A stretch of 64,000 bases of DNA from contig JAJEBY010000013.1 in NCBI GenBank assembly GCA_022822305.1, positions 62,001 through 126,000 on the forward strand, read 5' to 3'. This DNA comes from Anaerolineae bacterium (lineage in GTDB: Bacteria; Chloroflexota; Anaerolineae; Aggregatilineales; Phototrophicaceae). The notes beneath the pieces were generated by a model. That model saw only the letters and a program-made list of their open reading frames with translations. It made no database searches and had not been told where the DNA came from. Position 1 is the first letter of the stretch. Every line of letters starts with the position of its first letter. Shown piece after piece: positions 25,519 through 33,088 of the stretch. Both the position numbers and the translations under genes were made by a program.

Positions 25519-26640
25519 CTAGCGCAGATAATCCAGCGCGAAGGACTCGAATACTTCCAGCGCGTGTGGCAGGTCGCGCCTTCCGAAACCCATACGGAAA
25601 TAATTGCCCTCGAATTGCATGACCTTGGCCGGCAAGACCATCACCCCGGCGCCCTCGACCGCGGCTTGGGCGAAGTCGGATACGCCGGCATCGGCTGTCA
25701 ATTCGGCCAAGCCTACGGTGCCCGCGCGCGGAAAATGAATGCGGAACAGATCGCTGTGCCGGTCAATCATGGAGCGCGTGACTTCAATGTTACTTTGGAC
25801 GATGTCGATGCAGCGGGCGATCAGCGCCTCGGCGTTTTCCAGCGCGATCAAGGCCAGGATTTCGCTGGGCGCGCTGCCGCAAATGGTGGTGTAAGACTTG
25901 ACGTCCTGGCAGGCGCGCATCAATTCGGCATCGCGCGTGATCAGCCAGCCCACGCGCAAGCCGGGCAAGCCAAAGCACTTTGACAATCCACCCAGCACCA
26001 GCGACCGCTCATATAGCTCGCAAGCCGAGGGCAGGCGCGCGGCGGGATCGTATTCGGCGAAGCGATAGATCTCATCGGAATAGAGGATCAGATTGTGCCG
26101 CCGCGCCAGCTCGACGATGCGCTCGAAATCGGCGCGCGTCGGCAGCAGACCACTGGGATTATGCGGGAAATTGACAATCAGCATCTTGGTATCCGGTCGG
26201 ATCAGCGTCTCCAACTCGTCGATATCTATCGTCCAGCCGTCGTCGCCATCGCGCGCGCGCCAGAATGTCACCTCACAGCCGCTGCTGCGCGCCAATTCGT
26301 ACAGCGATTGAAAAGCCGGGTGAATCGCCACCACATGATCGCCGGCGTTCAACAGCCCGGTCATGGCGACGAAGATGCCTTCTTCCGGCACGACTTCCAG
26401 CACATGCCCGGCATCGATGCCAGCATGCATGCCGGCGATGGCCGCCCGCAGCTCGGGATGGCCCAGCGACTCGGTATATCCCAGCCACATGCGCTCGAAT
26501 TGCTCGCGGCGCTCCGGCCCGGCCAGCGCCAAAATTTCGTCCATGGTCAGCGGCTCGCAATCGGATGCGCTGATGGCGTAGGGCGCGCTGAATTCGTGCC
26601 GCATGAAGAAGCGTTCAATTTCGAAGGGTGGATAGCGCAT
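25519..26640 (-). CDS. PLP-dependent aminotransferase, class I/II
   Basis: The product is 373 residues of fold-type I: substrate/cofactor segments 'NFPHNPSG' near 157, 'LYSDEIYRFAEYD' (Asp and Tyr contact the pyridoxal ring) and 'LVLGGLSKCFGLPGLRVGW' with the Schiff-base Lys near 220. A C-terminal 'MGFGRRDLP' carries the carboxylate-binding Arg. The donor and acceptor are unknown. The ATG at 26640 is preferred to an upstream in-frame start (26688) inside the previous gene; AAGGA lies about 13 nt before it. It is the last gene of the minus-strand operon. Confidence 0.91.
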   Translation of the reverse strand: MRYPPFEIERFFMRHEFSAPYAISASDCEPLTMDEILALAGPERREQFERMWLGYTESLGHPELRAAIAGMHAGIDAGHVLEVVPEEGIFVAMTGLLNAGDHVVAIHPAFQSLYELARSSGCEVTFWRARDGDDGWTIDIDELETLIRPDTKMLIVNFPHNPSGLLPTRADFERIVELARRHNLILYSDEIYRFAEYDPAARLPSACELYERSLVLGGLSKCFGLPGLRVGWLITRDAELMRACQDVKSYTTICGSAPSEILALIALENAEALIARCIDIVQSNIEVTRSMIDRHSDLFRIHFPRAGTVGLAELTADAGVSDFAQAAVEGAGVMVLPAKVMQFEGNYFRMGFGRRDLPHALEVFESFALDYLR

Positions 26641-26663
26641 GGTCTGATTGTCCTTGTTGCGGA

Positions 26664-27431
26664 TCAAAAGGGTTCGGGAAAGGGCCAATAGGGCACGGCT
26701 TCAACGCAGACGCCATCGTGATCGCTCAGCGACAGGATTTCTGATCCAAAGCGATTAATGACGCGGACAGCGGTTATAGCAAAGTCATCGGAAAGCGCGA
26801 TATGGCCAAGCAAGGGTTTGCTCAAGCTCGACACCTCAACGGGAATCGCCGACGGCATTTGCCAGCCGGCGAATGTCGCTTCTCGCTTGCGATTGACTTC
26901 AGTGGAAGGATAGGGATAGTTGGTTGGCGGGATCTGCAAGTTGAAGTCGCCGATCAAAATGGTGTGTTTGGCATAGCGATTTCGGATGAGTATCTCCTCT
27001 CGCAGCGCGTCCAGATATTCGCATGCGCCTTGCCAAACGGCTTTGCGCTTTTCCGCCCATGATTCGTGATAGCGGTAGGTATGGAATGGAATGCACATGC
27101 CGACCACCGTCACCGGTACGTCGTCCAGTTCGGTAACTGCGCTGACAAATCGCCCTTCCGGCAGCTTGGGCGAGCCAAAGTTGTCCACATCATACCAGGG
27201 CGATTTGCTCCGGAGCAGCACCTGCCGCGCTCCCAGCCGTTCGTGTCTGTCCCAATCTGAAAGTCCGCTGCTGACGACATATCCGCCTTCGGGAAAGGTC
27301 TCCGGATAGGCTTCGGTCAGGCAGGTGAGATCCGCGTCATAGACTTCGAGGACTTCCTGGATGATCTCAAACCGGCCGTTCACGCCGCGCGGACTGGCGA
27401 TTTGCGTATTCCAATTGAGGATCTTCATCAT
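26664..27431 (-). CDS. Endonuclease/exonuclease/phosphatase family protein, paralogue 1
   Basis: The product is 255 residues. EEP motifs are visible: 'LNWNTQ' at the start (Asn of the metal site), 'CLTEAYPETF' with the metal Glu, 'HTILIGDFNLQIPPTNY' with GDFN near 165, and 'LSLSDHDGVCVE' with the catalytic His near 240. The family contains DNases, phosphodiesterases and lipid phosphatases; the substrate is unknown and no export signal exists. It is similar along its length to the next gene upstream, so the pair arose by tandem duplication. Two adjacent ATGs (27431, 27428) are possible starts. Confidence 0.86.
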   Translation of the reverse strand: MMKILNWNTQIASPRGVNGRFEIIQEVLEVYDADLTCLTEAYPETFPEGGYVVSSGLSDWDRHERLGARQVLLRSKSPWYDVDNFGSPKLPEGRFVSAVTELDDVPVTVVGMCIPFHTYRYHESWAEKRKAVWQGACEYLDALREEILIRNRYAKHTILIGDFNLQIPPTNYPYPSTEVNRKREATFAGWQMPSAIPVEVSSLSKPLLGHIALSDDFAITAVRVINRFGSEILSLSDHDGVCVEAVPYWPFPEPF

Positions 27432-27534
27432 ACACCACTCCAGCGGTTGCTGATTTGGCCGGGCGCGCCGAATTCCCGCCGCGCCAATTAGCGTTCGATT
27501 TCGACGGGCGGATAGTCCCTAGTGTAAAGGCCTC

Positions 27535-28293
27535 TCAATCATCTTTATGCGCAACATCGATAACGACGCCGCTGTGGTCGCTTAGAGGGGCGCCATCCAG
27601 CGCGACATTGCTGATGAATTGCAGCGTCTCTACCCGCAAATCAGATGACATCGCGACGTGGTCGATGAAGTGGCGACTGATGCCGGCGGTGGGGATCAGC
27701 CAGTTGTCAAAGGCCTCTTTCCGCTTGTGATTGACGGCGCTGTTCGGATACGGATAATTATAGGCTGGGATCTGCAGATTGAAGTCGCCCAGCATGATGG
27801 CGCGGTATGGTTCTTTGCTGTAGGGCAAGAATACATCTAGGATTAAGCGGGGGAGGACATCGCCGCTCAAGGCATCGAGATATTCACAAGCGCCCTGCCA
27901 AAGTGCCTTTCGCTCGCCGCCCCATTTTTTGTGATTGCGGTAATGCGCGTAGGGGATGCACATGCCGATAATCGTCCATTCTTCATTGTCGGCGCGGGTG
28001 GTCGCTTTGATGAATCGTCCCTGCGGCAGGTTTGGGGAGCCGACCGTGTCCACGTTAGTCCATCGGTATCGGCTCCAAAGCACGACTTTGCGTCCGCCGC
28101 GATTCTCCATATTGCCGGCGCCTGAGATTTCGCTCGCGATCGTTTGCCCGCTATCCGGCATCGTTTCCGGACGCGCCTCCGTCAGACAGATTATATCCGG
28201 ATCATGGGTTTCAATCAGGGCTTTCGCGTTGTCAAATCGCCCGCTGCGGCCACTTGGACTCGCCCACTGCGTATTCCAGTTCAGAATGCGCAA
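27535..28293 (-). CDS. Endonuclease/exonuclease/phosphatase family protein, paralogue 2
   Basis: The product is 252 residues and keeps the same EEP motifs as its neighbour: 'LNWNTQWASPSGRSGRF', 'CLTEARPETM', 'AIMLGDFNLQIPAYNY' and 'LSDHSGVVID'. Several runs such as KALWQGACEYLDAL are shared with the paralogue at 26664-27431. The start is a TTG at 28293, 3 nt after the SDR stop, because no ATG precedes the first motif. Retention of active-site residues in both copies suggests both are functional. Confidence 0.85.
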   Translation of the reverse strand: MRILNWNTQWASPSGRSGRFDNAKALIETHDPDIICLTEARPETMPDSGQTIASEISGAGNMENRGGRKVVLWSRYRWTNVDTVGSPNLPQGRFIKATTRADNEEWTIIGMCIPYAHYRNHKKWGGERKALWQGACEYLDALSGDVLPRLILDVFLPYSKEPYRAIMLGDFNLQIPAYNYPYPNSAVNHKRKEAFDNWLIPTAGISRHFIDHVAMSSDLRVETLQFISNVALDGAPLSDHSGVVIDVAHKDD

Positions 28294-28296
28294 GGC

Positions 28297-28986
28297 TCAC
28301 CACTCCAGCGGCTGCTGATCACGGAAGAAGCCGCCGCTCGGCCCATCAGCGGGCAGCAGCGCCGCCCAGACGATACCCGCCGCGCCATCGGGAATCGGGC
28401 GTCCGCCGGCGCCACCCATCTCTGTCGCCACCCAGCCGGGGCAAATCGCGTTGACCAAAATGCCCTCCGGCTCGAGTTCCGCCGCCAGCATACGTGTCAA
28501 GGCGTTCAGGGCCACCTTGCTGGTATTGTATGCGGGCGGACCTACCGCCATGCTTGCCAGCGCGCCGCTGCCGCTGCTGACATTGACGATGCGCGCCTGC
28601 TCGCTATTTTTCAGCAGAGGCAGAAAGGCCTGCGTCATGCGCCAGGGACCGTAGAGATTGGTCACGAGCGCCTCTTCCACGACTTTCAAGTCAGCTGTTA
28701 CGGCGCTCTGCCAATGGTCATAATGGATGGCGGCATTGTTGACCAGAATATCCAGCCGGCCGTATGCATTGTTGATGTGGTCGCGCAGCGCGCTTATGCT
28801 CGCCTCATCGGTAACATCCAGCGCCGCGGCGACTATGTTGCCCAGCGCCAATTCTTGCTGCGCCGCTTGCGCTTTCGACAGGTCGCGAGCGCTCAGCAAA
28901 ACGCGCGCGCCTTGTTCCGCCAGCTGACGGCAGACCTCTTTGCCGATGCCGCGATTGGCGCCGGTGACCAGCGCGATGCGGGTCAT
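28297..28986 (-). CDS. Short-chain dehydrogenase/reductase
   Basis: The product is 229 residues: TGANRGIGKE at residues 8-17, 'LVNNAAIHYDH', Ser in 'NVSSGSGALAS' and 'YNTSKVALNALT' as the YxxxK site. It is slightly short for classical SDRs and resembles carbonyl-reductase-like members. 'LSARDLSKA' after beta2 has Arg and so favours NADP. It starts 1 nt after the M20 stop and ends 3 nt before the EEP start, so the genes are one operon. Confidence 0.9.
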   Translation of the reverse strand: MTRIALVTGANRGIGKEVCRQLAEQGARVLLSARDLSKAQAAQQELALGNIVAAALDVTDEASISALRDHINNAYGRLDILVNNAAIHYDHWQSAVTADLKVVEEALVTNLYGPWRMTQAFLPLLKNSEQARIVNVSSGSGALASMAVGPPAYNTSKVALNALTRMLAAELEPEGILVNAICPGWVATEMGGAGGRPIPDGAAGIVWAALLPADGPSGGFFRDQQPLEW

Positions 28987-28987
28987 G

Positions 28988-30154
28988 CTATTGCGCTCCG
29001 TTCACTACGGCGGCCAGATCTTCGCGCAGCATCGCCGCCATGACCGCGGCGCGTTCCGGCATGGAATCGATCTCGCCGTATTCGGTGATGGCATGACCGC
29101 CCTCGCCGACAATGCCCATGCCATCGAAGGTTGGCACTCCCAGCGCCGCCGTCTTGTTGCCATCGGAGCCGCCGCCGGTGCTGCCCTCGTCAATATGGAA
29201 TCCCATGTCCGCCGCCAGCCGCTGCGCCCGCTTGAATAGCGCCGCGATTTGTGGCGTGCGTTCCATCGGCTGGATGCCGGGATTGCCATCGATGATCAGC
29301 TCCGCTTCGGGATTCACCGGTTTCAACTGCGTGATTTTTTCGTACAAGGCCAGTTGATTGGCGCGCGTGGTCGCCCGAATATTGATGTTGATTTTGGCTT
29401 CTGCCGGCACGACATTTGAGCGGGTGCCGCCGCTGATCACACCGACATTGGCGGTGCTGCCGATGCTGTAATCCGTCATCGCCTGCACGGCCAGGATCTG
29501 GTGCGCCATCTCCTCAATTGCGTTGATGCCGGCGGCATGATCGGCGCCGGAATGCGCGGCCCGGCCCTTCACCGTGATGGTGATGCCGCCGCTGCCCTTG
29601 CGCTGGGTCTTGTATTTGCCATCTTGCGGCGGCTCGGTGACAAAAACCACATCATGCGACAGCGCCTCCGCTTCGATCTCTTCGCTGGAATGCCGGCTGC
29701 CGGTTTCTTCATCGGAATTGAGCATGTAGGTTACGGCCTTATCTGGAAAGAGGCCGAGCTCGCGCAAAGCGCGCAGCGCCCACAAGGCGATGACGATGCC
29801 GCCTTTCATATCCATTGCGCCCACGCCGTAGATGAGGTTGCCGTCCACGCGCGTCGGGCGCCCGGCCACCGTGCCCACATCCCAGACCGTGTCCATGTGG
29901 CTCAGGATGACCACGCCGCCATCGCCCGCGTTCCAGCGCGCGCGCACGACATCGCCCACTTCCGTCTTGGGGATGATCTCGACAGCGCCGCCCAGTTCGC
30001 GCAGCCTGCCGGCGATGAATTGGCCGAGCTTGTCCACCGACGGCTTGTGCAGGGTCGGCGATTCCAGGTCGATCAAGGTCTTGAGATCCTCGACCATAGC
30101 GTCGGTGTGATCGCGCAGATAGGCTAACAGTTTCCGGTTGTTCTCGTCGCTCAT
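28988..30154 (-). CDS. M20 family metallopeptidase (glutamate carboxypeptidase-like)
   Basis: The product is 388 residues with CPG2-type motifs: 'ILSHMDTVWDVG' near 80, 'GAMDMKGG' with the bridging Asp, 'LNSDEETGS' with the Glu pair, 'GRAAHSGADHAAGINA' in the lid, and 'GEGGHAITEYGEID' at the end. It is the first gene of the minus-strand operon. The ATG at 30154 has AAAGGACG upstream and a promoter at 30186-30213. A longer frame (start 30211) would run through that promoter and is rejected. Confidence 0.92.
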   Translation of the reverse strand: MSDENNRKLLAYLRDHTDAMVEDLKTLIDLESPTLHKPSVDKLGQFIAGRLRELGGAVEIIPKTEVGDVVRARWNAGDGGVVILSHMDTVWDVGTVAGRPTRVDGNLIYGVGAMDMKGGIVIALWALRALRELGLFPDKAVTYMLNSDEETGSRHSSEEIEAEALSHDVVFVTEPPQDGKYKTQRKGSGGITITVKGRAAHSGADHAAGINAIEEMAHQILAVQAMTDYSIGSTANVGVISGGTRSNVVPAEAKININIRATTRANQLALYEKITQLKPVNPEAELIIDGNPGIQPMERTPQIAALFKRAQRLAADMGFHIDEGSTGGGSDGNKTAALGVPTFDGMGIVGEGGHAITEYGEIDSMPERAAVMAAMLREDLAAVVNGAQ

Positions 30155-30185
30155 TGCCCGCGTCCTTTCATTATGACATCGCCAG

Positions 30186-30213
30186 AGTATAACACTTCGT
30201 CCGAGGGTCACAA
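30186..30213 (-). promoter_or_regulatory. Promoter of the M20-SDR-EEP-aminotransferase operon
   Basis: On the minus strand TTGTGA (30208-30213), 16-base spacer, and TATACT (30186-30191) preceded by TGT, an extended -10. The predicted start near 30179 leaves a leader of about 24 nt that carries the AAAGGA site. Confidence 0.6.
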
Positions 30214-30420
30214 CCGGGCTGGGAAGGCGAGGTGGGTAGCTTGGCAGCCGCTGGTCATCTGATGCGCCCCTACATGGAATTGTGCGCAGGCGGGCGACCT
30301 GATAGGTCGCCCCTTACACACGTTTGCGAAGCGGCGGGCGTCTCGGATCCGCGGCCGCTTGCCTTGCCGCGCTCAATATTAGTACAATGTTGGTATGAGG
30401 TAGGCGGAAAGGGCGCCGCG
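30214..30420. repeat. Gap with REP-like palindrome and truncated copies
   Basis: A complete GGGCGACCT/AGGTCGCCC palindrome lies at 30292-30312. Half-copies lie at about 30246-30275 and 30333-30346. A possible -10 box TACAAT (30383-30388) predicts a start at 30395 and a 26-nt leader for the next gene. Confidence 0.6.
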
Positions 30421-30909
30421 GTGAACGGCATCCCACCAATCAAAGCGGAATTGATTGCCGCGCTCGATCGGCAGCGGGCGACATCGAGCGCCTACAGCGT
30501 GGACTTGCCGGCTGATCTGATAGTATACGTGGATTCGGGCTGGACTGTCAAAGATATCTTCGTTCACCTCAGCGCGTTGGAATCAGATATGATCACTGCT
30601 CTGCATTGCGCGATCGACGGCAAGTCCTTTGAAGTGAATCTGCGCGGGCAAGCCAGCGTGAAAGATCTCTATGAGTTGCGTCGGCGAGAAGTCGCTGGCA
30701 GTCGCTGGGAGGAAATCCTCGACGACTGGTCGCGCATTCGCGATCAGTTGCGTGGTATCGTGATCGCTTTTCCCGCCGACAAGCTGGATCTCGTATTCAG
30801 TACGCCCTTCTTTCAGGATTACAATCTGCTGGGGGCGATACGCGCCTGCGGCGCCCACGAACGTGTGCACATCAACGACATCCGTGCGGCTGTTGGGCAG
30901 CAAGGCTAG
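30421..30909 (+). CDS. DinB/DfsB-like four-helix-bundle protein
   Basis: The product is 162 residues and mostly helical. 'KAELIAALDRQRA' and 'WTVKDIFVHLSALESDMI' match the DinB/ClbS-DfsB pattern (helix with WTVKDxxxHL), and a late 'ACGAHERVHINDIR' segment could supply metal-binding His residues. Members include thiol transferases and damage-inducible proteins; no function is assigned. The GTG at 30421 is chosen with GGAAAGG upstream; the longer frame from 30232 translates the repeat block and is rejected. Confidence 0.7.
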   Translation: MNGIPPIKAELIAALDRQRATSSAYSVDLPADLIVYVDSGWTVKDIFVHLSALESDMITALHCAIDGKSFEVNLRGQASVKDLYELRRREVAGSRWEEILDDWSRIRDQLRGIVIAFPADKLDLVFSTPFFQDYNLLGAIRACGAHERVHINDIRAAVGQQG

Positions 30910-31012
30910 TAATCCGTTTCACCAGCCAAACGACGCTACCGAAATCTTCGGGCGACGCCTAAGATAGGATTCAAGCAGCGTAACGCGCCGTCCATGAAAG
31001 CCTTCACCGCCA

Positions 31013-31939
31013 ATGATTAGCATCCGACTTTTGCTCGCTTGTTTCATCGGATTGCTCAGCTCAATCGCCATGCCGGCGCAGGAAATGCCGAACGCCATCG
31101 CGCAGCCGGCGCCGCGGCCGATGCCGGCTGCGGTGCTGGTCGAAGATGGCATACGACTGGAATTTTTCTCATCATCGGTGATTCAGGGCGGCGCGGCCTT
31201 GCTTCGCTTGAGCGGCGACGCCATCGAAAGCGCCGATTTCAGCTTGCTCAACGAATCGGGCCGATTCTTCATGATCGAAGGCGATGCCTGGTATGGCATT
31301 CTGCGGACGCATATGGATTCGCAGCCGCGCGCGGCCACATTGACTGTCGACGTTCAGCGCGCCGGCGAAACCGTGACGCTCGCGCGCGATATCAGGATTG
31401 ATTCAGCAGGTTACATCCTGCAGGATTTTGTCCTGCCTGACGACCGCGCCTACCTCGCCGACCGGGCGGTGGAGACGGAGGAATTCGCGCGCCTGGACGC
31501 CATCACCGCGCAACAATCGGATCTTGCGCTCTGGGGAAGCGCCGGCTTCGCGCTGCCGCTGGCCAGCGAGACCACGTCGCCTTTTGGCGCCTATCGCCGC
31601 TTGAGTGAGGGGATGGAAACGCGGCATACCGGCTGGGACCAGCGCGCCGCGCCCGGCACTCCCGTTCGCGCGATGGCGGCCGGACGCGTGGCCTTCGCCG
31701 ACACGCTGGAGATCCGCGGCAACTATGTGCTGATCGATCACGGTCTCGGCATCTATTCCGGTTATGCGCATCTTTCGGAACTGCTGGTTAGCGCGGGAGA
31801 CGCGCTGGACGCCGGGCAAATCATCGGCATGAGCGGCAATACCGGGCGCAGCAGCGGACCGCATCTGCACTGGGAAGTAGCCGTGCGCGGCCGCTGGATC
31901 GACGGCCTGGCGCTAATAGAAATGTGGCTGCCTTCATAA
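31013..31939 (+). CDS. Exported M23 family metallopeptidase
   Basis: The product is 308 residues. A signal peptide (residues 1-22, cleavage near AMPAQ) leads to a beta-rich N-terminal part. The C-terminal lysostaphin-type LytM domain (about 190-300) has 'HTGWDQRAAPGTPV' with the HxxxD zinc pair, 'LIDHGLGIYSGYAHLSEL', and 'GPHLHWEVA' with the HxH motif. All zinc ligands are present, so it should be an active peptidoglycan or peptide endopeptidase outside the membrane. It stands alone between the DinB-like and FHA genes. Confidence 0.9.
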   Translation: MISIRLLLACFIGLLSSIAMPAQEMPNAIAQPAPRPMPAAVLVEDGIRLEFFSSSVIQGGAALLRLSGDAIESADFSLLNESGRFFMIEGDAWYGILRTHMDSQPRAATLTVDVQRAGETVTLARDIRIDSAGYILQDFVLPDDRAYLADRAVETEEFARLDAITAQQSDLALWGSAGFALPLASETTSPFGAYRRLSEGMETRHTGWDQRAAPGTPVRAMAAGRVAFADTLEIRGNYVLIDHGLGIYSGYAHLSELLVSAGDALDAGQIIGMSGNTGRSSGPHLHWEVAVRGRWIDGLALIEMWLPS

Positions 31940-32005
31940 CGGGGCGAGTTGCGCGCAAAATGCGTTATATTGGACGCGAAATTCTGCTTGATTGTCAAAA
32001 CACGG

Positions 32006-32011
32006 TATAAT
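32006..32011 (+). promoter_or_regulatory. -10 box upstream of the FHA gene
   Basis: A perfect TATAAT at 32006-32011 would start transcription near 32018, 73 nt before the ATG. No good -35 hexamer is present at the right distance. The ribosome site GCAGGAGGG precedes the ATG at 32091. Confidence 0.4.
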
Positions 32012-32090
32012 GCCTGCATAAGTGAATACGAGTGGGCGCATGCGCTGGCGGCGCCCGATCAGTTCACTTTGAGCCGCGCAGGAGGGCAAG

Positions 32091-32831
32091 ATGCAGCAGT
32101 CCAGCATTCGCCTGGTGGTTAGGCGAGGTCCGCAACCCAATCAAAATTACACCGTCACCCAGGATGTGACCACGTTGGGGCGCGATATCACCAACGATAT
32201 CGTCATCAACGACCGCGAAACCAGCCGCCATCACTTGCGCTTGCTGCGTGCGGGCGATTCGCTGAGCGTGGAGGACCTGGGCTCCACCAACGGCACCTTT
32301 GTCAATGGCAAACGCGTCTCCGGCGTTACGGCGCTGCAAAACGGCGACATGATCGGCTTGGGCGAGACCGTCACTCTCGGCGTTGAACTTGAATCGCAGC
32401 AATCAATGTCCAGCCCGGCGCCCGCGCCGGAGTTGCCGGCGACCGAAGCGCCCATCCTGCCGACCGGCGAAACCCCCATGGGCGAAGCCGCCTATGCCAC
32501 GTCCCAGCCCGCTTATGGCTATCCACCGCCGGCCGACCCCGCCGCCCCGGGGCAAGCGCCGCAGATGTCGACGCCGAGCTATTATGGTCAGCAGCCGGCC
32601 GCCTATCCGATCCCGCCCGCGCCACAGCAATACGGCGGCTACGAATATGATCCTTATGCCGCGCGCGAAGAAGGCGGCGGATCGCAGTGGCTGGTGCTCG
32701 GCTGTTTCATCTTCTTCGTGCTGGCTTTTGTCTGCTTCGGATTCATCGCGCTCTTGATCGTGGACGCGCTCAATATGTGGTGCGAGCTGCCGCTGCTGAC
32801 GCAGGTGATGGCGGCGCTGGGTTTCTGTTAA
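32091..32831 (+). CDS. FHA-domain membrane protein
   Basis: The product is 246 residues. The N-terminal FHA domain (about residues 10-100) has the phosphothreonine-binding residues: 'LGRDITNDIVIND', 'SRHHLRL', 'LGSTNGTFVNGKRV' and 'GDMIGLG'. A Pro/Tyr/Gln-rich linker (about 105-200) follows, then one membrane span (about 203-230) and a short tail with Cys. It should dock Thr-phosphorylated partners at the membrane. No Ser/Thr kinase gene lies in this window, so its kinase is elsewhere. Confidence 0.88.
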   Translation: MQQSSIRLVVRRGPQPNQNYTVTQDVTTLGRDITNDIVINDRETSRHHLRLLRAGDSLSVEDLGSTNGTFVNGKRVSGVTALQNGDMIGLGETVTLGVELESQQSMSSPAPAPELPATEAPILPTGETPMGEAAYATSQPAYGYPPPADPAAPGQAPQMSTPSYYGQQPAAYPIPPAPQQYGGYEYDPYAAREEGGGSQWLVLGCFIFFVLAFVCFGFIALLIVDALNMWCELPLLTQVMAALGFC

Positions 32832-33088
32832 GCGCACCCTCCCACGGCCCCTGTTCCTCTGCAAGAAACTGAGTACCAGACATGATGAAAGTGGCTGAGT
32901 ACGATAGCAACGGGTCAGCCAGCGGCTGACCCCTACAAGGTTCATTTGAGTTTGAAAAATGTAGGGGCGACTCGCTGAGTCGCCCGCCAGCCCGCGAATC
33001 ACCCTGTCCCCGGCCAGCGAAACAATAGTCGCCATCGGTTCCGCGCCTCGTGATAGCCTGCCCACAAACGCAAACGAAGGAGCGAACC
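32832..33088. repeat. Gap with two REP-like palindromes
   Basis: GGGTCAGCC/GGCTGACCC at 32912-32932 (same subtype as 8694-8715) and GGGCGACTC/GAGTCGCCC at 32965-32985 stand in opposite orientation to each other. The portal gene's ribosome site GAAGGAG lies at the right end. Confidence 0.72.

Noticed and set aside
28144-29043. 299-codon plus-strand frame across the EEP and SDR genes
   Set aside because: It crosses two well-supported minus-strand genes and has no ribosome site or domain.
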